From the NCBI GenBank assembly GCA_030141605.1, contig JAQGDQ010000451.1, forward strand, positions 64,001 to 86,000: a stretch of 22,000 bases of DNA. The letters are read 5' to 3'. A model generated the notes under the pieces. It did not search any database, had not been told where the DNA came from, and was given only the letters and a program-made list of their open reading frames with translations. The translations under genes were made by a program, and so were the position numbers. Positions 13,101 to 18,001 of this stretch are shown here, one piece after another. Source of the stretch: Tubiluchus corallicola (lineage: Eukaryota; Priapulida; Priapulimorpha; Priapulimorphida; Tubiluchidae). Each line of letters begins with the position of its first letter. The stretch's first letter is position 1.

Positions 13101-16100
13101 GGATATGTGAATAACTAGAAAATCTTAATTGCCAATTTATGAACGATTTTGCTATGCAAGCACACATATACATATTATATGGTTACGTGCAGTAAATTAA
13201 TGTGTGGTCAGATAGCTTAAAATTATGCATAGTAACGCTTGTCTAGTAGAGTTTAGTGCTACTACTTCTTGGAATCCTGTTATGTGCCTCGGTGGTTTTC
13301 TTTCTTTTTACAGCAATGACACCCTGAACTCAAATAGTTCTTCCTGGCACAGTTTTTAACCCTCTCCCAATCGGATTTATCTAGACAGCAGTTGTCCTCA
13401 TAGGGCAACTATGACATTGGGACTGATCACCAATGCAAAATTATTAACAAATCTTGTAAAAGCCTACGTTCTAACAGTGGCACCCCAATTCCAAGATGCC
13501 AAGGGCAATTAACATTGAGATGATCATCCAAGGAAAAATTACAGACAAACCTTACTGCATCTAGGCACTAACAGTGACGCCCCAAATGTAGGATGTTAAA
13601 TATCTTAAAATAGTTACCGAATCCAAATGGACAGACTTTTTGATAAATGCCAAAGTTCCAATCACATCGTGAAAAACTAGCGAGCATGCGTATGCTACAA
13701 AACACATAAAATTATTTTATTAAAAATGCATGTTCTTCATAAATACATTAATTTAGTGGTTTACTAAATATTCTAACCAGTATGGTCGTTTACATGTACA
13801 CCACAGTCACAAAGCCATTATAATTTATAGTAACATACATAAAGGAAAATAATGCGCAATTTTACATCAATGAGCTCTCATTAAAATCTGTTGTATAAAA
13901 TATTTGAAAATTAAATGTTGTTTTTCAGAGAATGACAGGTCTGCCAATCACAACTCTCACGCAATAGGCGAGTATCACGTGCATTCTACATCCTTCATAC
14001 GTGCCCGCATCAAATTCCAGTTCTCACACATTCTGCAACTTCACACGCCAGTTTGCAAATCACCTAGGCGCTATTACACTTTCGCACCGCCTACTTTTTT
14101 CTGGCCCATCCTTTGTTTTCACGCCTGTAGACCAACAGGCCATAAAGCAGACCAACAGGCGTAATATACACCATATTCCCATAATATTATAGGTTTTTAG
14201 GCATTACAATTTCAAATTAAAGTTATTCATTACTTACCGCCGCCGACACGCAAGAAGTTCCACGTGAATAACTGTTTACACACTAATGCGCAATCGCTGT
14301 CGCGCAGTGACGTATGTGGCCTTTAACCTGTATTTTTAGTTTCTTTACATAATTTATGATTACTATGAGTTGCAGCCACTGGAGTTTGTGCCATACTATA
14401 TAATAATTCATTACAGGCCAACAAATCTGTTTTGCATGTATGTCAAGTTGTTAGCTGGTCAACTTGTAACAAAAAATAAATTGCTTTCAATATTAAAAAT
14501 ATGTATGTTTATTTTTATTGTACTTTCCAGCTATTTTTTATTAATCTTACTAACAGACATCATCACTACCTATCAAACCATCAAACCGTCACTATCATCA
14601 CTACCATCGGCAATAATCTTCTTGTTCTCTTTCTTCTTCTTGTTCCTATTCTTGTGGTTGTTGTTGTTCTGTTTCTCTATCTGTCTGCTGCTGCTGTTCT
14701 TGTTCTTTTTATTTTTATTCTTCTTTTTATTTTTCTTGTTCTTGTTTTTTTGTTCATGTTCTTTTTGTCCTTAATTGTTGTCCCTGTCTGTCTGTTGTTC
14801 TTCTTCTTTTTTCTCTTCTTTTTGTTCATCTTTTTTATTTTTCTTCCTCATCTTCTTGTTTTTCTTGTTCTTGTTCTTTTTTCTTGCCCATGTTGTGTCT
14901 GTCTGCTGCTGTTCTACTTTTTCTTCTTTTTGTTCTTTTCTTTATATTTTTCTTCTTCATCTTCTTGTTTTTCTTGCTCTTGTTCTTCTTTTCTTATCCA
15001 TGTTGTGTCTGTCTGTTGTTGTTCTACTTTTTCTTCTTCTTCTTCTTCTGGTTCTTCTTCTTGTTTTTCTTCAATTTTTCATGAATCATGTTTTTCTTAT
15101 GGAAGGTTTAAAATTATTTATTGCATATGGGATTACAAGTATGCAGGTGTTCGTTTTTTCAAATGTCCTGACATCCTGAGGGCTGCGGTTTTTTAGGTGA
15201 ATTCCGATTAGAAAGCTGACATCCCGAGGGGTGGGGTTTTATAGGTAAATTCCAATTAGAAAGCTGACATCCCGAGGGGTGGGTTTTTTTAGGTGAATTC
15301 CAATTAGAAAGCTGCCATCAAATGTATTCATATGCAGTAGTGACAAAAAAGCGATTTAACGATAATATTTTGTGGTCGCACAAACCCTAAAACTAATGAG
15401 TAAGCCATTGTTTTAAGTATACAGTAAATAAAACAGTAGGCGGGGGTGGCGGCTGTGAGCATATGGAGGGAGTATTTATTTGGCAGCACTGCAAATAATT
15501 ATACTTCATTTACAACAATGCTAAAATGTGATAAATATAATACTTTTTGTGGACAGAAACAGTAGCAAAAGAACTTTTTATTTGTTTTCCACTACCCTCC
15601 TCCGTCCTCATGGGCCCCTATACTAACTTGAATTTTTTGCATACTTTTGTGAGAACGGAAATAAATTTTAATGTGTAAAAATGCAGCTGTTAGTGTCGAC
15701 AGCTAATCGACGCCCTGATAGAAACGTGTTTGTTAATCTGACAATGATGAAAATGGGGGAAAGATTCCGTGGAAATATTGTGGACACCACAAATTGGTGC
15801 AGGCAATATGGTTTGCTGGCAGTGGAGATGGTCTGCCCAGAATGTGACGAAGCGTGTCATGAAGGCGTATTCAAGGGCTGTCGATGGAAGAGCCTGGCAC
15901 TGCCAGCAATGCCGTAAAATGGTAAACATTAGAAATGGCGGTTTTTTTGAGAAGTCTCACTTAGCCTTATGGCAAATTTTAGGCTGAACATATTTATGGT
16001 GCACCACTTGTGGAAAGGCCAAAGGCTGTCGGTGGAGATGCTCATGAAAGAGCTAGAAATAGGGTCTCCCACCACTATTTTTGATTGGCACCAGTTTTGC

Positions 16101-17478
16101 AGAGACGTAGCTGTGAGATATTTTATCAACAATCCCGAACAGCTGGGCGGCCCTGGGATACTGTCGAAATTGACGAATCTCTATTCGTGTGCCGGAAAAA
16201 CCACCAGGATCATGTAGTACAACAGCAATGGGTCTTTGGGGCCTATGAGGCCGAAACGAAAAAGGGTCTTCTCGTGCCTGTGGCAAGTAGGGATGCGCAA
16301 ACCCTGCTTTCCATAATTCAACAGTGGGTCAGGAACAACTATCTGGTCTGACATGTGGCGGGCGTACAATGCCATACCGCTAATGGCTGGTGGCTATGCA
16401 CATCAGCAACTGATTGGAGATTATTTAATTGAATATATGTGGGCTCAACGTTTTTTAATTTTTGGTTTCAAAATGCAGATCAACTGTATGTTGTTTAATT
16501 CTTCTTTTTAATTGAAGTTCACGAATTTTGAAAGTTTCAATTGCATTTATTTATTGTTCTTTAATTGGTATTGTTTTGAGTTGTTGCATTCTTCATTACT
16601 GGTGAAATCTCGTTTACTATGTCTGCACAAGAAAACAAAAACACACAATTGTTGGAAATCAATGTTTATTAAAGTACGATTTTTGTTTCTCTGTCAGTGT
16701 ATAGTCAGACCCAAGCTGGCATATACAAGGAAATTATTTTAGACACTACAGTTATCTATCATTAATTTTATTTATTACTGTAGTATTATTAGATTACAAA
16801 AGTAAAGTGTTTTTCTTTATTTCGTAAATGCAGTTAAGATAAAAGTGTGTCACGTGCCTTTTAAGTTAGGCCCTGATGATGCATGAACTAATATGAAATT
16901 CGTCACGTGACTCCCGACAAACATGATGGCGATACGAACGGTATAGTGTACAACTGTCAATACTACGTGATTATTTGTAATTATACGCTAAATATAACTA
17001 AATTATCACGAGATTATCGGAAACATTAACTGATGACGTGAGAATAATAGAATAATGACTTACGAGTCTAGAAACGAGTAATAACCTAGAAAAAAGTAGG
17101 ACTAGGAGGTGCGAAAGTGTAATAGCCAATCACCTGTTTCAATTCAATGATTTCCTTTGTCATCAGTACCAATCACACACAATTAGTAGTACTACTCTCA
17201 ATAATATAGTAGCGTTTACGAATCTCGCGATGCCTACTATTAAATTAAAGTAAAGGCAGTAAAGCATAATCAATTTCTAGGTGAAGTGATTTAGCACTGT
17301 GCACAGCATCTAAAATTAAAAACCTACCAACTTCACTTTCTTGTAGATCTTCTAAACATTCTCGGGCAATGTCTGCAACAAAACTATGCGCATTCTCAAC
17401 GCTACCATCAGAAATACTATCTGAATGTGGCAAACAAGTGTGTAAATCGCTAAACAAACTTTCTGTTACTCGCGCCAT
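1..17478 (-). CDS. PRKDC: DNA-PKcs (DNA-dependent protein kinase catalytic subunit), 5' part, multi-exon, runs off left edge
   Basis: DNA-PKcs is the giant PI3K-related kinase that binds Ku-loaded DNA ends in non-homologous end joining; this window covers only its N-terminal HEAT-repeat arm, not the kinase. Coding exons, read right to left, are 17328-17478 (probable exon 1), 11097-11189, 8867-8941, 7271-7379, 5991-6103, 5293-5392, 3943-4091, 2559-2651, 1879-1941 and 1116-1196. Every exon from 11189 to 1116 has AG/GT borders, and all eight junctions keep frame, including split codons at 7271/6103 and 5293/4091. The roughly 292 joined residues follow the vertebrate protein in order: LLQFLCKF matches human [14 protein letters not shown] matches NTCTSV, and AIAVRGYGYFA matches SIAIRGYGLFA (human recalled from memory). 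Introns of about 0.5-6 kb hold many mobile elements. The exon joining 17328 to 11189 is not firmly located. The identity of the gene is close to certain; exon 1 is less so. Confidence 0.93.
877..976 (+). repeat. Compound trinucleotide microsatellite (TTA/TTG/CTG)
   Basis: A run of about 100 bases passes through a short TTA block, TTG/CTG mixed units, about eleven TTG and then about eleven TTA units. Its plus-strand translation as poly-valine/isoleucine is not a gene. Confidence 0.95.
1116..1196 (-). CDS. PRKDC: PRKDC exon, 27 codons (last one seen before the window edge)
   Basis: The acceptor is TTTATCCAG and the donor GTAAGT. The translation EFRAILDSNSDSKDVAIAVR then GYGYFAA matches human [20 protein letters not shown] then GYGLFAG. 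I could not recognise the next exon between 1 and 1115, so it probably lies outside the window. Confidence 0.93.
1395..1510 (+). repeat. 5S rRNA-like (SINE3-type) SINE head, degenerate
   Basis: The string ACCGAAGTTAAGCAAC at about 1439 is the internal-promoter region typical of 5S rRNA. It is followed at 5S-like spacing by GACTAG..ATGTATGAGTAACC and ACAGGGTTTAATAC, which resemble the 5S GCCTGG..TGGATGGGTGACC and CTGGGAATAC. It is too diverged for a functional 5S gene. A unique-looking body follows to about 1740. A 5S-derived SINE is the best explanation. Confidence 0.45.
1879..1941 (-). CDS. PRKDC: PRKDC exon, 21 codons
   Basis: The acceptor is TTTGCACAG and the donor GTAAGC, phase 0. The translation begins ISEALVADTSGNNRRNATVF. 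It is less conserved than its neighbours but falls exactly where human VSNMVAKNAEMHKNKLQYF is expected and keeps the frame between two well-matched exons. Confidence 0.85.
2559..2651 (-). CDS. PRKDC: PRKDC exon, 31 codons
   Basis: The acceptor is CTTTCAG and the donor GTAACG, phase 0 at both ends. The translation KIYEKVKFWSRHYNREMKHA then GHMCLESILKQ matches human [20 protein letters not shown] then LSALESFLKQ. Confidence 0.94.
2816..3842. mobile_element. CAGTGTT-ended inverted-repeat DNA element (non-autonomous), carrying a nested SINE
   Basis: The left end CAGTGTTGGTAGTAATGCG and the right end, reversed, CAGCGTTAGG..TTACTTCT look like paired termini. Both subterminal regions are rich in GTAAT/ATTAC motifs and share the 13-mer TAATCAAATTACT (2900-2912 and, inverted, 3765-3777). 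There is no coding sequence. A tRNA-type SINE occupies 3126-3342. The termini recall hAT-like MITEs, but the flanks share only CTTA, so the superfamily is uncertain. Confidence 0.5.
3126..3342 (-). repeat. tRNA-derived SINE, copy 1
   Basis: Read on the minus strand, a tRNA-like head has an A-box-like GGGCTGAGTGGTC and a B-box-like GAGTTCGATT. A body follows with CCTACATGTTATTTGTG, CCTTACCTGTATTGTT and CTAAATAGTCATTAGT, then the end GAGTGACGGTAAATAAATCT. The same order of blocks recurs in the opposite orientation at 7731-7941, which shows a dispersed family. It sits inside the CAGTGTT element. Confidence 0.85.
3943..4091 (-). CDS. PRKDC: PRKDC exon, 49 codons plus two bases
   Basis: The acceptor is GATCAG and the donor GTAAGT. 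The translation starts ARYARDIYDSAVNAFSVTDI and continues VRYEVPKSGLGLLEKHAAQF then SQFLIEDYS. The core RYEVPKSGLGLLEKHAAQFS aligns with human [20 protein letters not shown] without gaps. Confidence 0.95.
4200..4665. mobile_element. Inverted-repeat element (MITE), about 0.46 kb
   Basis: Two perfect blocks occur at one end and again inverted at the other: AATAGAATTTTATT (about 4206 and 4648) and CTGTTCATTTTCAAGGC (about 4242-4258 and 4607-4623). The spacing between the blocks is similar in both arms. The interior has no coding sequence. Exact ends and target duplication are unclear. It abuts the TTAA element that starts at 4681. Confidence 0.6.
4677..5182. mobile_element. piggyBac-like MITE with TTAA target sites
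   Basis: The element is flanked by TTAA on both sides (4677-4680, 5179-5182). The termini CCCTTTCAAACCC and, inverted, CCCTTTCAGTCCC are matched. Inside each end lies GTATCCTGTGGGATAC (4697-4712) and its reverse complement (5037-5052). That block is itself a hairpin (GTATCC stem, TGTG loop). It is 498 bp long with no transposase. TTAA duplication with CCC-starting ends is the piggyBac hallmark. Confidence 0.75.
5293..5392 (-). CDS. PRKDC: PRKDC exon, 33 codons plus one base
   Basis: The acceptor is TTTATTATAG and the donor GTATCC. The translation MKSQSKKPDMPVIVGCLLGL then TSYLTTFTHSAEE matches human [20 protein letters not shown] then SSLLCNFTKSMEE. It leaves a G that combines with GA at 4091 to make a glycine codon. 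Confidence 0.94.
5393..5990. other. PRKDC intron, no recognised content
   Basis: I see no repeat with paired ends and no conserved coding segment here. A 67-codon open frame on the minus strand (5681-5884) matches nothing I recognise. Confidence 0.4.
5991..6103 (-). CDS. PRKDC: PRKDC exon, 37 codons plus two bases
   Basis: The acceptor is TTTTTGCAG and the donor GTGCGA. The translation begins KKELYHLLGVIAEFYPELMV and ends SYSEKLLGIYVTELKIQ, matching human [20 protein letters not shown] and NNAENLFRAFLGELKTQ. The phase-1 junction with the preceding exon is exact. Confidence 0.93.
6104..7270. other. PRKDC intron containing a retroelement tail
   Basis: Outside 6741-6890 this is AT-rich sequence. 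Open frames of 65-90 codons between 6148 and 6649 are low-complexity and match nothing I recognise. Confidence 0.4.
6741..6890 (-). repeat. Non-LTR retroelement 3' tail with (TAATC)n end
   Basis: Read on the minus strand: a hairpin-capable core GCTAGATGACCTGTTGGTCT followed by TTCGCCCCCC, then an AT-rich stretch ending in about four TAATC units. The same core (CTAGATGACCCTATGGTC), followed by a different hexamer tail, recurs at 12233-12385. Conserved hairpins and short tandem tails are typical of LINE 3' ends and of SINEs that use them. Confidence 0.6.
7271..7379 (-). CDS. PRKDC: PRKDC exon, 36 codons plus one base
   Basis: The acceptor is TTTTTCTAG and the donor GTAATC. The translation starts ILELSRGTVVQTSLEVETIV and ends NRLFTELNKSPKPTAT. 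It corresponds to human LLQTFRSSRLMDEF then [20 protein letters not shown]. It leaves one base (A) that joins TT of the next exon to make an isoleucine codon. Confidence 0.9.
7731..7941 (+). repeat. tRNA-derived SINE, copy 2
   Basis: The plus-strand copy of the 3126-3342 family contains an A-box-like region near ACAAGTGGTC and the B-box-like GAGTTCGAGTC. It then carries the body blocks CCTACATGTTATTCGTTG, CCTTACCTGTATTGTTG and CTAAATAGTCATTAGTG and the end GAGTGACGGTTAATAAATCT. Differences are scattered, as expected for an old, independently mutated copy. Confidence 0.85.
8160..8325. mobile_element. Short foldback element (about 160 bp)
   Basis: ATTATTCCACCACTG at 8167-8181 recurs inverted at 8304-8318. 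The next inner bases also partly pair (an AACCTTGA-type block in one arm, TCAAGGTT in the other). It looks like a tiny MITE or the fused ends of a larger element. There is no coding sequence. Confidence 0.55.
8620..8780 (+). repeat. Possible second type of tRNA-like SINE with ATT-rich tail
   Basis: GTGGGTTCAACCCC at about 8650 fits a pol III B-box, with a weak candidate A-box in GTGGGCACTACTG upstream. The sequence then runs into a degenerate (ATT)n tract at about 8720-8775. There is no second copy in the window, so this is only suggestive. Confidence 0.35.
8867..8941 (-). CDS. PRKDC: PRKDC exon, 25 codons
   Basis: The acceptor is TTTTTCAG and the donor GTAAGC, phase 0 on both sides. The translation NTCMSVLSRDKSVDVRKNAF, then PILKL, follows directly from the VDIK of the preceding exon, as human [20 protein letters not shown] follows VEIK. 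Confidence 0.93.
9284..9345 (-). repeat. Possible retroelement 3' end with ATTGAA-type tail
   Basis: Read on the minus strand: GTATTTGAGCAATAAATTG followed by AAAGTGAAATTGAATTG, that is a polyadenylation-like AATAAA followed by a short degenerate repeat. This resembles LINE tails, but no upstream coding remnant is attached. Confidence 0.3.
9926..11075 (-). pseudogene. Non-LTR retrotransposon (CR1/L2/jockey-like) ORF2 C-terminus, broken
   Basis: The minus strand reads in order FIPLKFQR-stop-RLKLIQTYKMLNG (about 11073-11000), then MTPHYLISILPP to 10863. After a gap it reads DWVRFCFNLWNKLPDNLKNA (from 10316), a cysteine/histidine segment with CRCEDSSEDLSQYFLQCP, and after a frameshift NILLFGNWSYPVALNDIILL ending IHTKRF (9926). 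The order YKxLNGxxP, VRxxxNLWNxLP, CxC..ED...CP, LLxGN and xFIxxTxRF is the usual C-terminal tail of reverse-transcriptase ORFs in this group. Stops and at least one frameshift show it is dead. A ~0.5 kb insertion splits it. Confidence 0.8.
10347..10854. mobile_element. Insertion of unknown type splitting the retrotransposon
   Basis: The retrotransposon translation breaks off at about 10863 and resumes at 10316 at the expected next residues. The intervening sequence is bordered by near-identical octamers TACACTTT (10339-10346) and TATACTTT (10855-10862), possible target duplications. It contains a perfect 16-bp palindrome at 10480-10495. I see no terminal inverted repeats and no coding sequence. 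Confidence 0.4.
11097..11189 (-). CDS. PRKDC: PRKDC exon, 31 codons
   Basis: The acceptor is TTTTCTAG and the donor GTAAAT; both ends are in phase 0. The translation runs LKLAKSELLQFLCKF then IHDIDKKVLPYAVDIK, a near position-by-position match to human [20 protein letters not shown] followed by VEIK. This is one of the most conserved pieces of the gene in this window. Confidence 0.93.
12084..12118. repeat. Perfect 14-bp inverted repeat (hairpin)
   Basis: ATAGAGATATAATA at 12084-12097 and its reverse complement at 12105-12118 are separated by 7 bases. It is immediately followed by a 20-bp direct duplication at 12117-12156. Confidence 0.8.
12117..12156 (+). repeat. 20-bp tandem duplication
   Basis: ATGTGTGCTTGCAAACCAAT is followed directly by ATGTATGCTTGCAAACCAAA, 18 of 20 bases identical. 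It lies in a PRKDC intron and has no apparent function. Confidence 0.85.
12233..12385 (-). repeat. Non-LTR retroelement 3' tail with (TCTATG)n end
   Basis: On the minus strand, AGGGCAGG...CCTGCCCT can form a stem around CTAGATGACCCTATGGTCCT, itself with a GACC/GGTC inner pair. AATAAATGTT and about three TCTATG units follow. It shares the GATGACC..TGGTC core with 6741-6890 but differs in the tail unit, so the two belong to related subfamilies. Confidence 0.65.
12909..12959 (-). other. Candidate PRKDC exon 2 (tentative)
   Basis: On the minus strand this reads PLSFVAFLQKHFSNHSN, similar in order and spacing to the vertebrate DNA-PKcs stretch GLLVFVRKSLNSIE, which lies directly before the residues encoded at 11189-11097. 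An AG precedes it (GTCAG). The only downstream donor is GTTGAT, unlike the GTAAGT-type donors of the other exons, and the phase does not fit the best donor of exon 1. It may be a chance match, or exon 2 may be elsewhere in the intron. Confidence 0.25.
14058..14065 (+). repeat. Target site duplication, left (AATCACCT)
   Basis: This 8-bp direct repeat is identical to 17128-17135 and directly borders the Merlin terminal inverted repeat. Confidence 0.8.
14067..14102 (+). repeat. Merlin terminal inverted repeat, left
   Basis: Starts GGCGCTATTACACTTTCG and ends CCTACTTTTTTCT. The inverted partner is at 17088-17127. Confidence 0.8.
14230..14320. promoter_or_regulatory. CpG-rich patch with CRE-like site inside the Merlin element (speculative)
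   Basis: In otherwise AT-rich DNA this patch has GCCGCCGACACG, CGCTGTCGCGC and a CRE-like TGACGTA (about 14308). On the minus strand a strong donor-like GTAAGT borders it at 14234-14239. It could be an internal promoter of the element or leftover host sequence. No transcript can be inferred. Confidence 0.25.
14620..15080 (+). repeat. T/C-rich minisatellite, imperfect ~110-bp period
   Basis: Nearly all pyrimidine on the plus strand. A landmark GTCTGTCTG(C/T)TG recurs at about 14680, 14786, 14897 and 15007, giving a spacing of 107-111 bp. Units 3 and 4 share TGTTGTGTCTGTCTG and long stretches of TTCTTC/TTCTTG. All plus frames stay open and read as Leu/Phe/Ser-rich protein because the tract has few stop triplets. 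This is not a gene. Confidence 0.85.
15170..15313 (+). repeat. 48-bp tandem repeat, three copies
   Basis: The copies start at 15170, 15218 and 15266 with the pattern GACATCCCGAGGGGTGGG, a T run, AGGTGAATTCC(A/G)ATTAG, then AAAGCT. A partial fourth start (GCCATC) follows. The period is exactly 48. It lies just upstream of the transposase remnant. Confidence 0.95.
15681..16511 (+). pseudogene. ISXO2-like (Merlin) transposase, frameshifted and internally deleted
   Basis: Transposase homology runs through alternating frames. 15681 to ~15880 carries a zinc half-site CPECDEAC. ~15880-15985 carries DGRAWHCQQC and NGGFFEKSHLALWQIL. 15985 to ~16140 follows. ~16150-16330 carries WDTVEIDESLF (first catalytic Asp at 16172-16174) and QQQWVFGAYEAETKKGLLVP. 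16332-16511 carries GTTIWSDMWRAYNA (second Asp at 16350-16352) and LIGDYLIEYMWAQRF. The usual segment between the second Asp block and the C-terminal YLIEYMWxxRF, which normally holds the third catalytic acid, is missing. At least four frame changes make this non-functional. The ISXO2/DDE motif order is diagnostic of the family. Confidence 0.88.
16512..17087. other. Right non-coding part of the Merlin element
   Basis: No coding sequence is recognised. Two CACGTG E-boxes lie at 16851-16856 and 16904-16909, about 50 bp apart, followed by a slightly GC-rich stretch to about 16950. Whether they act on the transposon or on PRKDC is unknown. Confidence 0.35.
17088..17127 (-). repeat. Merlin terminal inverted repeat, right
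   Basis: Its reverse complement starts GGCTATTACACTTTCGC, carries 5-6 extra bases (around CCTAGT) relative to the left copy, then ends CCTACTTTTTTCT. Confidence 0.8.
17128..17135 (+). repeat. Target site duplication, right (AATCACCT)
   Basis: This is identical to the left copy and directly follows the inverted terminal sequence ending AATAGCC. Confidence 0.8.
17328..17478 (-). CDS. PRKDC: PRKDC probable exon 1 (start codon exon)
   Basis: The ATG at 17476-17478 opens a frame beginning MARVTESLFSDLHTCL. About 50 residues follow before a donor-like GTAGGT (last exon base 17328, phase 1). The segment AHSFVADIAREC resembles the vertebrate DNA-PKcs N-terminus around GHQLIRGLGQEC, an amphipathic helix. 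The frame stays open for another 27 codons past this donor (RFLILDAVHSAKSLHLEID...), and part of that also resembles the next stretch of DNA-PKcs, so the real donor may lie further left. The upstream region is a divergent promoter. Assignment as PRKDC exon 1 rests on position, strand and modest similarity. Confidence 0.65.
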
Positions 17479-18001
17479 ATTCTGCCCTGAGAGTAACAAA
17501 ACTAAGTACTCGATAAATATACATGGAAATTTTTTCTACTTATTTTGAAACTTGCAACTAACCGCTGCAATATTTAAATAGCTTCTTACCGTTTTTATTT
17601 TATTTACAACCAGGTGTCTTATAACCTCTGCATAAATAGTCTAGTAATTTTTAAAACACAAATCTATTCTCGAGTGACGTCGTCTGGTGATATGCACGTG
17701 TGTTAACGTTCAATTCAACCACTTCAGGTTCTGTTCATAAATTTCTGGTGTGTTGAGCTGGTTTACATGTCAAAAAGTTCTGATACAGGTGCCTACTTCT
17801 AGTCTAGTCTATGGGTAAAAAGGAAAACAGAGTCTTGTCTACCATGGATAGTGCATTCTGACAAATTTTCAATTTTACACGAAGTACTCGTATAGTGACT
17901 GGCATTCCTAGGGCTGTGTTATATTCCAAACAATGAAACATCAATAAATGTATTAATATTGTAGTATAATTGTATAACTGACACGGTAGAAAAGCACATT
18001 C
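17479..18001. promoter_or_regulatory. Divergent promoter region between PRKDC and WDR46
   Basis: This 523-bp gap separates the probable PRKDC start codon (minus) from the WDR46 start codon (plus). It contains a CRE-like TGACGTCG at about 17675 and a CACGTG E-box at 17695-17700, close to its middle. No TATA box is clear. The short distance suggests shared control. Confidence 0.5.

Larger units (their letters stand above)
11190..14057. other. PRKDC first large intron, left part
   Basis: Apart from the retroelement tail at 12233-12385, the small repeats at 12084-12156 and the tentative exon at 12909-12959, this is unassigned AT-rich sequence. Two stretches begin TTAACCC (11987, 13356) like the left ends of TTAA-site elements, but I found no matching right ends. 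Two imperfect copies of an AACAGTGRCRCCCCAA-type block occur about 90 bp apart at 13470-13590. Confidence 0.4.
14066..17127 (+). mobile_element. Merlin-type DNA transposon, about 3.06 kb, decayed
   Basis: The left end (14067-14102) and right end (17088-17127, inverted) share CTATTACACTTTCGCACC and CCTACTTTTTTCT; the right copy has a few extra bases between them. The element is flanked on both sides by AATCACCT (14058-14065 and 17128-17135), an 8-bp target duplication. Merlin elements, the eukaryotic relatives of IS1016, make 8-9 bp duplications and encode an ISXO2-like transposase, and a damaged one lies inside at 15681-16511. The element also contains a long T-rich minisatellite and a 48-bp triplication. 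It sits in a PRKDC intron about 200 bp from the probable exon 1. Confidence 0.82.

Noticed and set aside
14234-14345. Minus-strand GC-rich segment with a strong GTAAGT donor as a possible PRKDC exon
   Set aside because: The phase that would fit gives an immediate stop codon, and the segment lies inside the Merlin element.
14370-15196. Long plus-strand open frames (up to 231 codons) rich in Leu/Phe/Ser
   Set aside because: They come from a polypyrimidine minisatellite that lacks stop triplets in all three frames; there is no domain and no normal amino-acid composition.
17245-17327. Treating the full 84-codon frame at the PRKDC start as one exon ending at its stop codon
   Set aside because: The gene clearly continues in exons to the left, so the frame must be spliced before its stop; where exactly remains open.
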